DNA of 8,385 bases from Paracoccaceae bacterium (GCA_030625695.1 DAOUQK010000147.1:1-8385), one strand, 5' to 3'. Shown: positions 1 through 8,114, numbered from the stretch's first letter. Notes: generated by a model from the sequence alone, not told the origin. Translations and numbers: made by a program.

Positions 1-2192
<2,192 letters not shown>

Positions 2193-2199
2193 GGGTGGG

Positions 2200-2204
2200 C
2201 CCCT
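2200..2204 (-). promoter_or_regulatory. Ribosome binding site of carB
   Basis: On the minus strand AGGGG lies 7 nt upstream of the carB ATG (2190-2192). It is the only purine-rich ribosome-binding sequence at the right distance, and it fixes the start that gives the family's usual M-P-K-R-T-D-I N terminus. Confidence 0.65.
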
Positions 2205-2220
2205 ATGAATGGTGAAAGTG

Positions 2221-2240
2221 GCAGCACTGGCAGGTGCTGT
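2221..2240 (-). promoter_or_regulatory. Possible hairpin in the carB leader
   Basis: Six perfect base pairs (CAGCAC at 2222-2227 with GTGCTG at 2234-2239), plus one G-U closing pair at 2221/2240, enclose a 6-nt loop. If transcription starts near 2248, as the candidate promoter suggests, the hairpin lies at the beginning of the carB leader, about 30 nt ahead of the start codon. It lacks a U tract, so it is not a classical terminator. A role in mRNA stability or 5' protection is possible but inferred. Confidence 0.3.
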
Positions 2241-2254
2241 ACAAATTGTCCTGC

Positions 2255-2282
2255 GTTATAGGCATGGGGGTGGCGGGCGCAA
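2255..2282 (-). promoter_or_regulatory. Candidate carB promoter
   Basis: Reading the minus strand, TTGCGC (2277-2282) is followed after 16 nt by TATAAC (2255-2260), a five-of-six match to the -10 consensus. The start would be near 2248, giving a leader of about 56 nt. The -35 is weak (TTG only), which would fit an activated or regulated promoter. Recognised by eye only. Confidence 0.4.
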
Positions 2283-2291
2283 GCCCCATGC
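2262..2291. repeat. 8-bp inverted repeat over the carB promoter
   Basis: GCATGGGG (2262-2269) and CCCCATGC (2284-2291) are perfect inverted copies separated by 14 nt. One arm lies in the spacer of the candidate carB promoter and the other just upstream of its -35, so the -35 is framed by the arms. This geometry suits an operator for a dimeric regulator. No known regulator's site is recognised, and chance in G-rich DNA cannot be excluded. Confidence 0.45.
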
Positions 2292-2399
2292 AGCGGGGTA
2301 AATGGGCGAGAGGGCGGAATTTGAGTTTATTTTGCGAGATGAAGGGGAGGTGCGGTGTGTGGAATGTAGGCGGGGTGGATGGTTTCAGGGGTGCGGGCC

Positions 2400-2428
2400 T
2401 TGACATCGGAGGCTGGGCGCGGTGTATC
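2400..2428 (+). promoter_or_regulatory. Candidate aspS promoter
   Basis: A perfect TTGACA (2400-2405) is followed after 17 nt by TGTATC (2423-2428), a weak -10 (a TATCGG at 19 nt is an alternative). A strong TTGAC with a loose -10 is common for alphaproteobacterial housekeeping promoters. Transcription would start near 2434, about 30 nt before the chosen aspS ATG. This makes the upstream in-frame GTG at 2422 impossible as a start for this transcript. Confidence 0.5.
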
Positions 2429-2450
2429 GGCGCGAAGATTTCATGTCCTT

Positions 2451-2457
2451 GAGGAAG
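2451..2457 (+). promoter_or_regulatory. Ribosome binding site of aspS
   Basis: GAGGAAG lies 6 nt before the ATG at 2464. It decides between three in-frame candidate starts (GTG 2422, ATG 2443, ATG 2464) in favour of the last, which also gives the M-H-A-Y-R-S-H beginning usual in Rhodobacteraceae AspRS. Confidence 0.75.
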
Positions 2458-2463
2458 TTTCCC

Positions 2464-4314
2464 ATGCACGCCTATCGTAGTCATTCCTGTGCCGCTTTGA
2501 CGGCGGCTGAAACCGGTCAATCGGTTCGCTTATCCGGCTGGGTGCACCGGGTGCGGGACCATGGCGGCGTGTTGTTCATTGATCTGCGGGATCATTACGG
2601 GGTGACGCAGATTTTGTGTGATGCGGACAGTGCGGCGTTTGCGGATGTTGAAAAACTGCGCTCTGAATGGTGCATTCGCATTGATGGTGAGGTCAAGGCG
2701 CGCGGCGAAGGGTTGGTGAACCCGAAGATCCCAACCGGTGAAATTGAAGTCTATATTCGCGAGATCGAGGTTTTGGGGGCGGCGGCCGAATTGCCGTTGA
2801 TCGTTTTTGGCGATCAGGAATACCCGGAAGAGACACGGCTGAAGTATCGCTATCTTGATTTGCGGCGCGAGGCGATGCAGGCGAACATGATTTTGCGCTC
2901 GGACGTGGTGGCCAGCATTCGTCGGCGCATGTGGGATATGAATTTCCGCGAGTATCAGACGCCGATCATTACCGCGTCATCGCCCGAAGGCGCGCGGGAT
3001 TTTCTGGTGCCATCACGCCAGCATCCGGGTAAGTTTTATGCTTTGCCGCAGGCACCGCAGCAGTTCAAGCAGCTGATCATGGTCAGCGGTTTTGACAAAT
3101 ATTTCCAGATTGCGCCGTGTTTTCGCGACGAAGACCCAAGGGCGGACCGTTCGCCGACGGATTTCTATCAACTGGACATCGAGATGAGCTTTGTTGAGCA
3201 GCAGGACGTGTTTGATACCATCCAACCGGTTCTGACGGGGATATTCGAAGAGTTTGGCGGCGGTCGCAGGGTCGATCAGGACTGGCCGCAGATATCTTAT
3301 GCCGACGCAGCACTTTGGTATGGGAGTGACAAGCCGGACTTGCGCAACCCGATCAAGATGCAGGTGGTGTCCGAGCATTTCGCAGGGTCTGGTTTTGCGA
3401 TCTTTGCCAAACTGTTGGAGCAGGAAGGTACGGAAATTCGCGCCATTCCGGCCAAAACGGGCGGGTCACGCAAGTTCTGCGACCGGATGAATGCATTTGC
3501 TCAGAAAGAGGGTCTGCCGGGGATGGGGTATATCTTCTGGCGCAAGCAATCGGCGGATTCAATTGCTCAGGAACAAGGCATTTCGGTTAAAGAGGTGAAC
3601 GCCAAGGTCAAGGCCGGTGAGATCGTGCTGGGCGAAGAGGCGGCAGGGCCGCTGGCCAAGAACATCGGGCCTGAGCGGACCGAAGCGATCCGGGTTCAAC
3701 TGGGCCTTGAGGTTGGCGACGCGGCGTTTTTCCTTGGCGGTAAACCCAGCGCGTTTGAGGCTGTGGCCGGCCGGGCGCGCGTCGAGATTGGCAATGCGCT
3801 AAAGCTGACCGATCTGGACCGGTTCGCCTTTGCCTGGATCGTTGATTTCCCGATTTATGAACGGGATGACGAAAGTGGCAAAGTCGATTTCGAACATAAC
3901 CCGTTTTCCATGCCCCAAGGTGGCATGGAGGCATTGCAGGGCGACCCATTGAAAGTGTTGGGCTATCAGTATGATCTGGCGTGCAACGGCTATGAACTGG
4001 TCAGCGGTGCGATCCGTAACCATGTGCCCGAGATCATGTTCAAAGCGTTCGAGATTGCCGGGTATGACGAGGCGGAAGTGCGCAAGCGCTTTGGGGCGCT
4101 GGTCAACGCGTTCCAATATGGCGCGCCGCCGCACGGCGGTTGTGCGGCGGGCATCGACCGGATTGTGATGCTGCTTGCGGATGAGGCAAACATCCGCGAA
4201 GTGATCATGTTCCCGATGAACCAGCGGGCCGAAGATTTGATGATGAACGCCCCAAGCGAGCCGATGAGCGATCAGATGATGGAATTGGGCCTGCGGGTGA
4301 TCCCGCAAGACTGA
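2464..4314 (+). CDS. aspS: Aspartyl-tRNA synthetase, probably the non-discriminating type
   Basis: Class II aminoacyl-tRNA synthetase that charges tRNA with aspartate in the cytoplasm; 616 aa, full length for a bacterial AspRS (about 590-620). An N-terminal OB-fold anticodon-binding domain (about 1-110; G-W-V-H-R-V-R-D-H-G-G at 25-35) is followed by the catalytic core. The core has Q-A-P-Q-Q-F-K-Q-L (196-204), motif 2 F-R-D-E-D-P-R-A-D-R (220-229), a bacterial GAD-type insertion (about 300-420), and motif 3 with G-I-D-R (563-566). The C terminus has the usual M-N-A-P-S-E. His33 in the R-D-H-G-G loop and Gly83 in G-E-G-L-V-N-P resemble the residues linked to non-discriminating AspRS in Pseudomonas aeruginosa. 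If so, it would also make Asp-tRNA(Asn) for amidation by GatCAB; that step is inferred. The start at 2464 is chosen from the ribosome binding site, the promoter position and family N termini. Divergent from carB, convergent with the DUF900 gene. Confidence 0.97.
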   Translation: MHAYRSHSCAALTAAETGQSVRLSGWVHRVRDHGGVLFIDLRDHYGVTQILCDADSAAFADVEKLRSEWCIRIDGEVKARGEGLVNPKIPTGEIEVYIREIEVLGAAAELPLIVFGDQEYPEETRLKYRYLDLRREAMQANMILRSDVVASIRRRMWDMNFREYQTPIITASSPEGARDFLVPSRQHPGKFYALPQAPQQFKQLIMVSGFDKYFQIAPCFRDEDPRADRSPTDFYQLDIEMSFVEQQDVFDTIQPVLTGIFEEFGGGRRVDQDWPQISYADAALWYGSDKPDLRNPIKMQVVSEHFAGSGFAIFAKLLEQEGTEIRAIPAKTGGSRKFCDRMNAFAQKEGLPGMGYIFWRKQSADSIAQEQGISVKEVNAKVKAGEIVLGEEAAGPLAKNIGPERTEAIRVQLGLEVGDAAFFLGGKPSAFEAVAGRARVEIGNALKLTDLDRFAFAWIVDFPIYERDDESGKVDFEHNPFSMPQGGMEALQGDPLKVLGYQYDLACNGYELVSGAIRNHVPEIMFKAFEIAGYDEAEVRKRFGALVNAFQYGAPPHGGCAAGIDRIVMLLADEANIREVIMFPMNQRAEDLMMNAPSEPMSDQMMELGLRVIPQD

Positions 4315-4326
4315 AAATTGCGAGGA

Positions 4327-4342
4327 AAGCCCTTCAGGGCTT
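4327..4342. terminator. Possible bidirectional terminator hairpin
   Basis: AAGCCC (4327-4332) and GGGCTT (4337-4342) form a perfect 6-bp stem with a TTCA tetraloop in the 42-bp gap between the converging aspS and DUF900 genes. There is no clean U tract on the plus strand; on the minus strand TTTCC and then TTTT follow loosely. The position favours a terminator or 3'-end stabiliser, but the stem is short. Confidence 0.4.
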
Positions 4343-4356
4343 GAGGAGCACTCCGT

Positions 4357-5391
4357 TCAGTATATTTCCGACGGATTCAACTTCCACGCATCCTGATATT
4401 TCGGGCGCTTTGCGTCCTTAAGGCTAAGTTCTCCGTTCACAAATTCTCTTGTGGGGATGGTATGGCGGTCAATAGCCCCTTCCAGAGTCATGGCAAGGTC
4501 GCGGGCGAACACCCGGTTGGCGGTATACCACGCGTGCGGGATATTGCCTTCGATGTCGATAGTCAGGGCATTTGCCGGGTCCATTGCGTCAAAGAACGGC
4601 CCGCAATTGACGTTGGCGGATTTGGGATGGGCATTGGCAGGCAGTCCTACCCGGCCCACGCGTGGCGACACGCCGAGCCGTTTGGCATTGGACACAGCCA
4701 GCACCGGGTCAAATGGGTTCTGATAGTTGGTCAGGCGCATGATCCGGCGAAACATCGGGTCGGTGCGCTCATGGCCCTGTGCCAGGCTACCGGCGGATAT
4801 ATCAGCGCTGATCAGGGCGACCTGACCAATGCGCCAGTCGGATTTGAATATTTTGCCGCGATCAAGCGATTTCAGAAAAGCCGAGACAACCACATAGGCG
4901 CCGACCGAATGGGCCAGAATGTGGATGTTGGTCTCGCACTTGCCAACGTCGCCAATCGCCAGCGGCAGAATGCCCTTGGTGACAAGGCTTTCAGCGACTT
5001 TTGCGCCATCCATACGGTCTTCGGCATAGTTCAGCAGGTGGCTGTCACTGGGCCAGTCAAAGCCAACCACAACCCCGCGCCAGCCTTCGGCGCGCAGGTT
5101 GTTTTCCAAGTCGATCTGACGCTTAAAGGCCACCCTTTGGGTGGTGTTGAAACCATGCACATAAAACAGCACATCGCCTTTGGGGCTGGTTGAAAACGGG
5201 GTTGCCGTCGCGGCGGCCAAAGCATCGGCCTTGTCGCGAATCTCTTGAAACCATTGCTTGCCTGATTTGAGGATATGTGAGGTATCGGGGGTTGTCTGAC
5301 CCTCTTGCATCTTCAGATATTTCACCGGGCCGGGATTGGCGTCAAATTCGCCCTTTAGAATTCTGCGGGCGGTCATCATGTAATGGGTCAT
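4357..5391 (-). CDS. Uncharacterised alpha/beta hydrolase, DUF900 type
   Basis: A 344-aa protein with the features of the DUF900 (PF05990) alpha/beta hydrolase family, whose substrate is unknown. After about 70 poorly recognisable residues comes strand V-L-F-Y-V-H-G-F-N (74-82), with HGF as likely oxyanion loop. The family-typical F-D-W-P-S (111-115) and the nucleophile elbow A-H-S-V-G (Ser162) follow. Asp228 in N-P-F-D-P-V-L and His286 in I-P-H-A-W-Y are the best triad partners by family pattern. No signal peptide or membrane segment is seen, so it is probably cytoplasmic. The ATG at 5389-5391 has a GAGAGG ribosome binding site 5 nt upstream. It is monocistronic here, divergent from the DUF2235 hydrolase and convergent with aspS. 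Lipase, esterase or amidase activity is possible; the sequence does not say which. Confidence 0.9.
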   Translation of the reverse strand: MTHYMMTARRILKGEFDANPGPVKYLKMQEGQTTPDTSHILKSGKQWFQEIRDKADALAAATATPFSTSPKGDVLFYVHGFNTTQRVAFKRQIDLENNLRAEGWRGVVVGFDWPSDSHLLNYAEDRMDGAKVAESLVTKGILPLAIGDVGKCETNIHILAHSVGAYVVVSAFLKSLDRGKIFKSDWRIGQVALISADISAGSLAQGHERTDPMFRRIMRLTNYQNPFDPVLAVSNAKRLGVSPRVGRVGLPANAHPKSANVNCGPFFDAMDPANALTIDIEGNIPHAWYTANRVFARDLAMTLEGAIDRHTIPTREFVNGELSLKDAKRPKYQDAWKLNPSEIY

Positions 5392-5396
5392 ATCGG

Positions 5397-5402
5397 CCTC
5401 TC
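5397..5402 (-). promoter_or_regulatory. Ribosome binding site of the DUF900 gene
   Basis: Minus-strand GAGAGG sits 5 nt from the ATG at 5389-5391. It supports this start over the internal ATGs 12 and 15 nt further in (residues 5 and 6). Confidence 0.6.
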
Positions 5403-5423
5403 AATTTGTGGTTGAATAAATTT

Positions 5424-5452
5424 AACCTAAATCAAGTCACCATTTCTGCCAA
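5424..5452 (-). promoter_or_regulatory. Candidate promoter of the DUF900 gene
   Basis: On the minus strand TTGGCA (5447-5452, five of six) precedes TAGGTT (5424-5429, three of six) by 17 nt. The start would be near 5417, leaving a leader of about 26 nt that contains the ribosome binding site. Found by eye. Confidence 0.4.
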
Positions 5453-5506
5453 CGCTTCTGTGCCCAACACAACGCGATACACACTAACGCGACAAGTTTT
5501 GGTGAC
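5436..5506. repeat. Repeats between two divergent promoters
   Basis: GTCACCA (5436-5442) is mirrored by TGGTGAC (5500-5506), a 7-bp inverted pair 57 nt apart, so that TGGTGAC reads toward each of the two hydrolase genes. Between them AACGCGA occurs twice in direct orientation (5471-5477 and 5486-5492), 15 bp apart start to start. These could be binding sites of a shared regulator; 7-bp matches can also arise by chance. Confidence 0.35.
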
Positions 5507-5512
5507 CCTCTC

Positions 5513-5541
5513 TTGCTCTGGTTCGCTAATCTGCCCATGAT
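5513..5541 (+). promoter_or_regulatory. Candidate promoter of the DUF2235 gene
   Basis: TTGCTC (5513-5518) and CATGAT (5536-5541) are 17 nt apart; GATAAT at 5539-5544 is an alternative -10 with a less suitable spacing. The start would be near 5548, leaving a leader of about 68 nt. A small imperfect hairpin (GCCCG 5556-5560 with CGGGC 5569-5573) lies in that leader. Confidence 0.3.
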
Positions 5542-5600
5542 AATAGAACCGTGATGCCCGGACGTAGTCGGGCGGTGCTGACGCGGGATGTGCGCAGTTC

Positions 5601-5605
5601 AGGAG
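5601..5605 (+). promoter_or_regulatory. Ribosome binding site of the DUF2235 gene
   Basis: AGGAG lies 10 nt before the ATG at 5616. The spacing is slightly long but acceptable, and no competing in-frame start has a better site. Confidence 0.55.
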
Positions 5606-5615
5606 TTGGTGAATT

Positions 5616-6683
5616 ATGGTTCTGTCACGCTTGGGTGACAAAATACTCGGCTGGCTGGGGCGTCCGCTCCGGTCCGAACATTCGGGCGAAACCGTTTCGC
5701 GCGGGGTGCGCACGCATGTGATCATTCTGGACGGCACCATGTCATCGCTGGAACCGGGGTATGAAACCCATGCCGGATCGCTTTACCGTTTGTGCTGCGA
5801 GATGGGCTCGCAAGTATCGGTGTTTTACGAGGCCGGGGTGCAGTGGCATTCATGGCGCGGTACGATGGATGTGCTGGTGGGCAAGGGGATCAATCGCCAG
5901 ATTCGGCGCGCCTATGGCTATCTGGCGTCGCGTTATCATCCCGGCGACAAGATTTTCCTGATCGGCTATTCGCGCGGGGCCTATGCGGTACGCTCGCTGG
6001 CGGGGGCGATTGATATGGTTGGGCTGCTCAAGGCCGAACATGCGACGGTGCGCAATATTCGCACTGCCTATCGGCATTACGAAATCCATCCAGACGGGCC
6101 GCACGCGCATGCGTTTGCCCGCGCATATTGCCATGATAATGTCGAAATCGAAATGGTCGGCGTCTGGGACACGGTCAAGGCGCTGGGCATGCGGTTACCG
6201 TTCCTGTGGCGCGGCACCATCGCGCGCCATGCATTCCACAATCACCGGCTTGGGCCGCACATTCGCAACGGGTTTCAGGCTTTGGCGCTGGATGAAACAA
6301 GGGTGGTTTTCACCCCGGTAATCTGGACCTGCCCGCCGGGGTGGGACGGCCATGTGGAACAGGTCTGGTTTCGCGGCGCGCACGGAGATGTCGGCGGCCA
6401 GTTGAGCGGCTATGAAGTGGCAAGGCCACTGGCGAACATCCCGCTGGTCTGGATGATGGAGCGGGGAGAAAGTTGTGGATTGCCTTTGCCGGACGGGTGG
6501 AAGGCGCGGTTCTATACCGATGTCAGCGGGCCATCGGTGGGCACCTGGAAAGGCTGGGCCAAGATATTCCTGCAACGTCGCAAGCGTCGTATCGGCCAAG
6601 ACCCGTCTGAGAGGGTGCATGAAACTGTTGGGGTGGAATATGAGGTCGAAGTCACCGGCGAGCGGGCGGTTCTGGACCGTTAA
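5616..6683 (+). CDS. DUF2235 alpha/beta hydrolase (Tle1-like phospholipase catalytic domain)
   Basis: A 355-aa protein of the DUF2235 family (PF09994), whose best studied members are type VI secretion phospholipase effectors (Tle1). The N-terminal strand V-I-I-L-D-G-T (35-41) matches the family's D-G-T motif. The nucleophile elbow is G-Y-S-R-G-A-Y (Ser119). V-G-V-W-D-T-V (181-187, Asp185) and W-F-R-G-A-H-G-D-V-G-G (251-261, His256) carry the likely acid and base. The C-terminal fifth has a basic patch (Q-R-R-K-R-R, 320-325). No signal peptide, clear membrane helix, VgrG/PAAR domain or neighbouring immunity gene is seen, so a secreted toxin role is not supported here. A cytoplasmic lipid or acyl-ester hydrolase is equally possible. 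Divergent from the DUF900 hydrolase; its stop is 7 bp from that of the converging thioesterase gene. Confidence 0.92.
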   Translation: MVLSRLGDKILGWLGRPLRSEHSGETVSRGVRTHVIILDGTMSSLEPGYETHAGSLYRLCCEMGSQVSVFYEAGVQWHSWRGTMDVLVGKGINRQIRRAYGYLASRYHPGDKIFLIGYSRGAYAVRSLAGAIDMVGLLKAEHATVRNIRTAYRHYEIHPDGPHAHAFARAYCHDNVEIEMVGVWDTVKALGMRLPFLWRGTIARHAFHNHRLGPHIRNGFQALALDETRVVFTPVIWTCPPGWDGHVEQVWFRGAHGDVGGQLSGYEVARPLANIPLVWMMERGESCGLPLPDGWKARFYTDVSGPSVGTWKGWAKIFLQRRKRRIGQDPSERVHETVGVEYEVEVTGERAVLDR

Positions 6684-6690
6684 CGCCTTC

Positions 6691-7176
6691 TCAGGCTTTG
6701 GACATTTTCATGACAATGCAGGTGGTCGAACCAGTGGCATACAGGCGGTCGTCCTCCAGCCCGCGAATTTCGCCATGGGCGACGGCGGTCGTGCGGCCGA
6801 CGTGATCAGCCGTGGCTGAACAGGTGATTTCCATGTCCAGAGGGATTGGCCGGATCATGTTGATCTTGTATTCCAGCGTTGTGTACAGAGAACCCTTAGG
6901 CACACGGGTCATCACAGCACAAGCCATGGAACTGTCCAGCAACGTGCCGTACCAGCCACCATGCACGGTGCCCATCGGGTTGGTCATGTGGAACGATGGC
7001 GCGCCACGAAATTCGGCATGGCCTTCGCTGACTTCATGCAGGCGATATCCCATGGTCTGGCTGATTGGCGGGGCGGGCAGGTCGCCTGCCAGCATCTTTT
7101 GCATGAACTCTAGACCGGACAATTGCAAAAGCTGATCCAGCGGCAGCAATCCGGTTAGATCGTCAGCATAGTTCAT
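6691..7176 (-). CDS. PaaI-family hotdog-fold thioesterase
   Basis: A 161-aa protein, normal size for a single hotdog domain that hydrolyses acyl- or aryl-CoA thioesters. The diagnostic stretch is N-P-M-G-T-V-H-G-G (66-74), followed by L-L-D-S-S-M-A (79-85); Asp81 corresponds to the usual catalytic acidic residue of PaaI proteins. The natural substrate cannot be told; similarity to PaaI does not by itself mean phenylacetate metabolism, and no paa gene is nearby. Start: an in-frame GTG (7177-7179) immediately precedes the ATG (7174-7176). The strong AGAGGTGA at 7181-7188 is well spaced only for the ATG. It lies 53 bp downstream of metF on the same strand with no obvious terminator between, so it is probably cotranscribed with metF. 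Cytoplasmic; active as a dimer or tetramer in known homologues. Confidence 0.92.
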   Translation of the reverse strand: MNYADDLTGLLPLDQLLQLSGLEFMQKMLAGDLPAPPISQTMGYRLHEVSEGHAEFRGAPSFHMTNPMGTVHGGWYGTLLDSSMACAVMTRVPKGSLYTTLEYKINMIRPIPLDMEITCSATADHVGRTTAVAHGEIRGLEDDRLYATGSTTCIVMKMSKA

Positions 7177-7180
7177 CACG

Positions 7181-7188
7181 TCACCTCT
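7181..7188 (-). promoter_or_regulatory. Strong ribosome binding site of the thioesterase gene
   Basis: Minus-strand AGAGGTGA is an almost full-length anti-16S match, 4 nt from the ATG at 7174-7176 and too close to the overlapping GTG at 7177-7179. It therefore decides the start. Such a strong site would allow efficient translation from a shared metF message. Confidence 0.7.
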
Positions 7189-7229
7189 TTTGAAGGCACG
7201 CTAGGAACTTGTCAGGGGGCGGGCAAGCG

Positions 7230-8108
7230 TTACGCGACGTAGCGAAGCGCGGCCTTGGGAGTCACACCAATTGCGTGGCAAACATCGCGGGTCAGTTCGG
7301 GCCGGTTCATGGTGTAGAAATGCAGGTTCTGCACACCGTCGTCGATCAGATCAGAACACAATTCAGCACAAACTGCCGTTGCCAGCAGGTCTTGCCGGTC
7401 GTCCCTCAGCGCTGTTTCAAACGCGTTTTCAAGCCATTGGGGGATAGGCGTGCCGCACCTTTGGGCAAAGTTACGCACGCCTTTCCAGCTTTCAATCGGC
7501 AGGATGCCGGGGGTAATCTGATCCGGGTCTATCCCGGCTTTGGCGCAATCGTCGCGGAACCGGAAAAACGTATCGGCCTCAAAGAAAAACTGGGTCAGGG
7601 CCTCGGTCGCCCCGGCGTCAAGCTTGGCTTTGAGCCAGTCAATATCGGCCTGACGGTTGGCGGCTTCGGGGTGTTTGTCGGGGTATGCCCCGACCCGGAT
7701 ATTGAAGGTATCAAGGTCGGCCAGCGCGCTGATCAATTCAATCGAAGTGGCAAAGCCGTCCTTGTGGGCGCGAAACCCGCCGCTGCCTTTGGGCGCATCG
7801 CCGCGCAGGGCGACGATGTCGCGCACGCCGACCTTGGCAAAACCCTGCGCGATCTCAAGGGTTTCTGCCCGGGTGGCGTTCACGCAAGTCAAATGTGCGG
7901 CCACATTCAGGCCCGAGGATTTGTGCAAAGCGGCCACGGCCTCACGTGTCAAATCGCGTGTCGTGCCGCCGGCGCCATAGGTGACGGACACAAAGCGCGG
8001 GTCCAGCGGGGCCAGGGTTTGCACTGTGTTCCAAAGGCGGAACGACGCCTCAAGGTTTTGCGGCGGGAAAAATTCGAACGAAACGTTTGGCGCTGGGTGG
8101 ACTGACAT
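7230..8108 (-). CDS. metF: 5,10-methylenetetrahydrofolate reductase (MetF)
   Basis: Flavoenzyme that reduces 5,10-methylene-THF to 5-methyl-THF, the methyl donor for methionine synthase. It has 292 aa, typical of the bacterial single-domain enzyme. Seen: S-F-E-F-F-P-P (10-16) with the catalytic Glu12 (Glu28 of E. coli), V-T-Y-G-A-G-G-T (42-49), A-L-R-G-D (100-104) with the flavin-site Asp, the family-typical Q-F-F-F-E-A-D (173-179), and the C-terminal H-F-Y-T-M-N-R-P (263-270). The start at 8106-8108 is chosen over in-frame ATGs at 8129 and 8150 because AAAGGAA (8115-8121) lies 6 nt upstream and the longer forms would add a non-conserved N terminus. It diverges from a MetR-like regulator and is followed by the thioesterase. 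Control by MetR, with homocysteine as co-inducer as in enterobacteria, is likely but inferred. Confidence 0.97.
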   Translation of the reverse strand: MSVHPAPNVSFEFFPPQNLEASFRLWNTVQTLAPLDPRFVSVTYGAGGTTRDLTREAVAALHKSSGLNVAAHLTCVNATRAETLEIAQGFAKVGVRDIVALRGDAPKGSGGFRAHKDGFATSIELISALADLDTFNIRVGAYPDKHPEAANRQADIDWLKAKLDAGATEALTQFFFEADTFFRFRDDCAKAGIDPDQITPGILPIESWKGVRNFAQRCGTPIPQWLENAFETALRDDRQDLLATAVCAELCSDLIDDGVQNLHFYTMNRPELTRDVCHAIGVTPKAALRYVA

Positions 8109-8114
8109 CAGTGA

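Noticed and set aside
2234..2452. Small plus-strand frame between carB and aspS
   Set aside because: A GTG start without a ribosome binding site, low-complexity glycine/cysteine-rich product, and overlap with candidate promoters on both strands.
2422..2463. N-terminally extended AspRS from GTG 2422 or ATG 2443
   Set aside because: The GTG lies at the -10 of the likely promoter; neither start has a good ribosome binding site, and the extra residues are not typical of the family.
3799..4308. 169-codon minus-strand open frame
   Set aside because: Antisense to the catalytic C terminus of aspS, histidine-rich translation with no family resemblance.
4462..5193. 243-codon plus-strand open frame
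   Set aside because: Antisense to the DUF900 hydrolase gene, which has clear motifs and a ribosome binding site; the plus-strand product shows no recognisable domain.
5556..5573. GCCCG/CGGGC hairpin as a riboswitch or terminator in the DUF2235 leader
   Set aside because: A 5-bp stem with at most two more pairs across a bulge is too weak, and no U tract or further conserved structure is visible.
5432..5740. 102-codon minus-strand open frame across the hydrolase control region
   Set aside because: It overlaps the start of the DUF2235 gene and the candidate promoters, and its arginine/proline/serine-rich product looks non-coding.
6686..6697. GCCT-TCTC-AGGC stem at the convergent junction as a terminator
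   Set aside because: Only 4 bp, inside or touching both stop regions and without a U tract on either strand.
7209..8105. 298-codon plus-strand open frame nearly as long as metF
   Set aside because: It is the mirror of metF. metF has unmistakable catalytic motifs, whereas this frame gives a low-complexity, glycine-rich product without a ribosome binding site.
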